This document shows positions 7,187 to 8,701 of a DNA stretch of 8,701 nucleotides, one piece after another (positions within the stretch are counted from its first letter, which is position 1; every line of letters begins with the position of its first letter). The translations under genes were made by a program, and so were the position numbers. The stretch is from an uncultured Succinatimonas sp. (GTDB lineage Bacteria; Pseudomonadota; Gammaproteobacteria; Enterobacterales; Succinivibrionaceae). A model generated the notes under the pieces. That model saw only the letters and a program-made list of their open reading frames with translations. It made no database searches and was not told where the DNA came from. Location: positions 1 through 8,701 of the forward strand of contig CALFLJ010000100.1 of assembly GCA_937880335.1 (NCBI GenBank), read 5' to 3'.

Positions 7187-7702
7187 CTAAAATCTTACTT
7201 TAAGACCAAAGTAAAAAGCAGCCCAAATTGCTATAGCTAATGAGAGCGCGATGATATAGTAGGAAGGTTTTTTGCATTTAAAGTAAACTAAGAAACCTAA
7301 AACACAGAAAATTGAACCTAAAAGGAAGTAATCTGTAAGTGAGGATAAAAGTAAAAATAAAAGGAGGATAGAAAAGATAATAATGGCCTTAACCTCAACT
7401 AACATATTTAAGGTCTTATATTCAATCTGTTGTCCACGCATAAGTTTTATTACGTCTTTGATAATCAAAATAGCGCAACAAAACAGCATTACCCACATAA
7501 GTAAGGTAGGAAAAGCTCTTCCGTTTACCACGTGATTATCACCAACAGGAACCTCACTTTCCATGTTGAAAAGAATAAATAATGCAAACAATGCCATTAA
7601 TATGCCTGTGACCAAATCAACGGGAATTGTCACAGTCTTTTGTTCAAGTTTTTTGGCTATGGCATCAGTTTTTTGCTCAAGAGCATTAAAAATTGCGTGC
7701 AT
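7187..7702 (-). CDS. tctB: TTT transporter small membrane subunit TctB
   Basis: The 171-residue protein has the usual length and shape of TctB (DUF1468). A charged cytoplasmic N-terminus is followed by about four to five hydrophobic segments (near residues 25-46, 66-83, 105-122, 124-142 and 149-165) and the typical C-terminal end YFGLKVRF. It partners TctA in the inner membrane; its mechanistic role is little understood in any system. The ATG at 7702 has AGGG six bases upstream. It lies 9 nt before tctA and 96 nt after tctC. Confidence 0.85.
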   Translation of the reverse strand: MHAIFNALEQKTDAIAKKLEQKTVTIPVDLVTGILMALFALFILFNMESEVPVGDNHVVNGRAFPTLLMWVMLFCCAILIIKDVIKLMRGQQIEYKTLNMLVEVKAIIIFSILLLFLLLSSLTDYFLLGSIFCVLGFLVYFKCKKPSYYIIALSLAIAIWAAFYFGLKVRF

Positions 7703-7756
7703 AAACAGCCCTACCTTAAGTAAAAGTATTGTAAAAAAAATCTTTTTTTGCTTTAG

Positions 7757-7779
7757 AAGGCAGGTTTGAGGCCTGCCTT
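7757..7779 (-). other. Hairpin in the tctC-tctB gap (mRNA stabiliser or attenuator)
   Basis: AAGGCAGG and CCTGCCTT form a perfect 8-bp stem with a 7-base loop. On the minus strand it is followed after 16 nt by T8, too far for a standard intrinsic terminator, with an A7 tract in between. Hairpins after binding-protein genes often protect the upstream mRNA or cut downstream transcription, so that more TctC than TctAB is made. That role is inferred. Confidence 0.5.
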
Positions 7780-7798
7780 AGATATGAGGTGAGAAGTA

Positions 7799-8701
7799 TT
7801 ATAAAATTACGTTTTTATATTTATTTATGATGTCTTTTACGTTTTGAACGTGCTCATCAACCTGCTGCTGATTCATAGGATCGATTTCAAGTAACATTGT
7901 ATCGTGCATCCACTTTACAACCTCAGGATCAGCTAAGATTTTGTCATATAAAGCTTTAAGTTCAGCAACCTTTTTAGGATCAGTGCCTGCACGTGCCATT
8001 ACTAGGCAACGGTTTCTAAAGTATGGGTAATCATAAGCACCTACACCTTCAACGCCTGCAAAAGGTCCATGAGCAATTGGCTTTTCGTCAAAGGCGGCAA
8101 TAACCTTAACAGTACCTTGCTCAGATGCCTCTAAGATTTGACTTTGGTGAGAAACTGCGAAGGTGGTCTCTCCACGTGCAACAGCTTGAGCGGCCTCTGC
8201 AGCTGATGTATAAGGGGTGAGCTTTAATTTCCCTTCAGCTCCCATGGACGAGAAAAGAGCTGCAGCTAAGAAAGCCTCAGATGAGGTTGCACCATTTACA
8301 CCCACGTTGATAGTATCAGTTGTATTTTTTACATAGTCTTGTAATTCTTTAATATTGTTGATGCCAAGTCCTGACTGAGCTGAAAGCACAAAAATTGAAG
8401 AATATAGATTCTCAACATAGGCAAAATCTTTTTCAGTGAATTTCATCTTGTTAGGATCGATGGTGGCTGTGATAGATAAAAGACCTTCGCCAACAAATAC
8501 CATATTAGGATCATTTGCTTTCTTGTCTAATACCCATGTGTTAACGGTGGCAGCGTCACCTTTTATAGCTTCAGATACGAAAATATAATTCTCAGAGTAT
8601 TTGGTAGATAAAGTTGAAGCTTTTTGACTTACAACAGCTGCAACTCCAGAAGGAGCCCAAGGACATGTAACAGTCCAGGTTTCTTTTTCAGCAGAGCAGC
8701 C
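7799..8701 (-). CDS. tctC: TTT solute-binding protein TctC, 5' end outside the window
   Basis: The frame is open from the window edge (8701) to TAA at 7799, giving 300 residues; the internal ATG at 8503 is not the true start. The sequence has the two-lobe layout of tricarboxylate (Bug/TctC) binding proteins. An early loop WAPSGVAA sits where relatives have PGGxxD, followed by the mid-protein GVNGATSSEAFLAAALF and the C-terminal MARAGTDPKKVAELKALYDKILADPEVVKWM. The first visible residues are G-C-S, which could be the end of a lipobox, implying a lipid-anchored protein; the signal peptide itself is outside. It should capture the substrate outside the inner membrane and hand it to TctAB. The missing acidic residue in the loop may mean an unusual ligand. 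Confidence 0.9.
   Translation of the reverse strand, partial: GCSAEKETWTVTCPWAPSGVAAVVSQKASTLSTKYSENYIFVSEAIKGDAATVNTWVLDKKANDPNMVFVGEGLLSITATIDPNKMKFTEKDFAYVENLYSSIFVLSAQSGLGINNIKELQDYVKNTTDTINVGVNGATSSEAFLAAALFSSMGAEGKLKLTPYTSAAEAAQAVARGETTFAVSHQSQILEASEQGTVKVIAAFDEKPIAHGPFAGVEGVGAYDYPYFRNRCLVMARAGTDPKKVAELKALYDKILADPEVVKWMHDTMLLEIDPMNQQQVDEHVQNVKDIINKYKNVIL

Noticed and set aside
7563..7769. Plus-strand ORF opposite tctB
   Set aside because: Antisense to tctB and it runs through the intergenic hairpin; no sign of a real gene.

Overview
The window is AT-rich DNA from what looks like an anaerobic bacterium. The clues are an oxygen-sensitive radical-SAM sulfatase maturase, strong Shine-Dalgarno (SD) sites and a tRNA gene that encodes its own CCA end. 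A tricarboxylate-type (TTT) transporter is most familiar from proteobacteria. A gut or rumen gammaproteobacterium of the Succinivibrionaceae kind would fit, but a clostridial host is not excluded, because the maturase resembles the Clostridium perfringens enzyme closely. I cannot fix the taxon from sequence alone.

The right three quarters (about 2070-8701) form one minus-strand operon: tctC (lacks its 5' end at the window edge), tctB, tctA, a cysteine-type sulfatase, a GntR/LacI-hybrid regulator, and an anaerobic sulfatase-maturating enzyme (anSME). Gaps after tctB are only 9, 4, 18 and 1 nt. The single larger gap, 96 nt between tctC and tctB, holds a strong hairpin. The sulfatase has no signal peptide, so the simplest reading is this: a periplasmic binding protein and a TctAB permease bring in a sulfated, probably anionic, compound. 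The sulfatase, activated by its own maturase, then removes sulfate in the cytoplasm, and an AraR-like regulator senses the compound or a product. The substrate is unknown. tctA is broken by a short deletion with a frameshift, so either the system is decaying in this strain or the assembly is wrong there.

The left quarter (1-2070) is gene-poor. It holds the end of an unrecognised plus-strand gene that seems frameshifted near its 3' end, a hairpin followed by a possible 31-codon ORF, a small four-helix membrane protein on the minus strand, and a tRNA-Thr(CGT) with a good promoter and terminator-like hairpin. From 1026 to 2070 there is no intact gene. Stretches with few stops in one frame, a G-run with a frame change, and isolated in-frame stops suggest decayed coding DNA.
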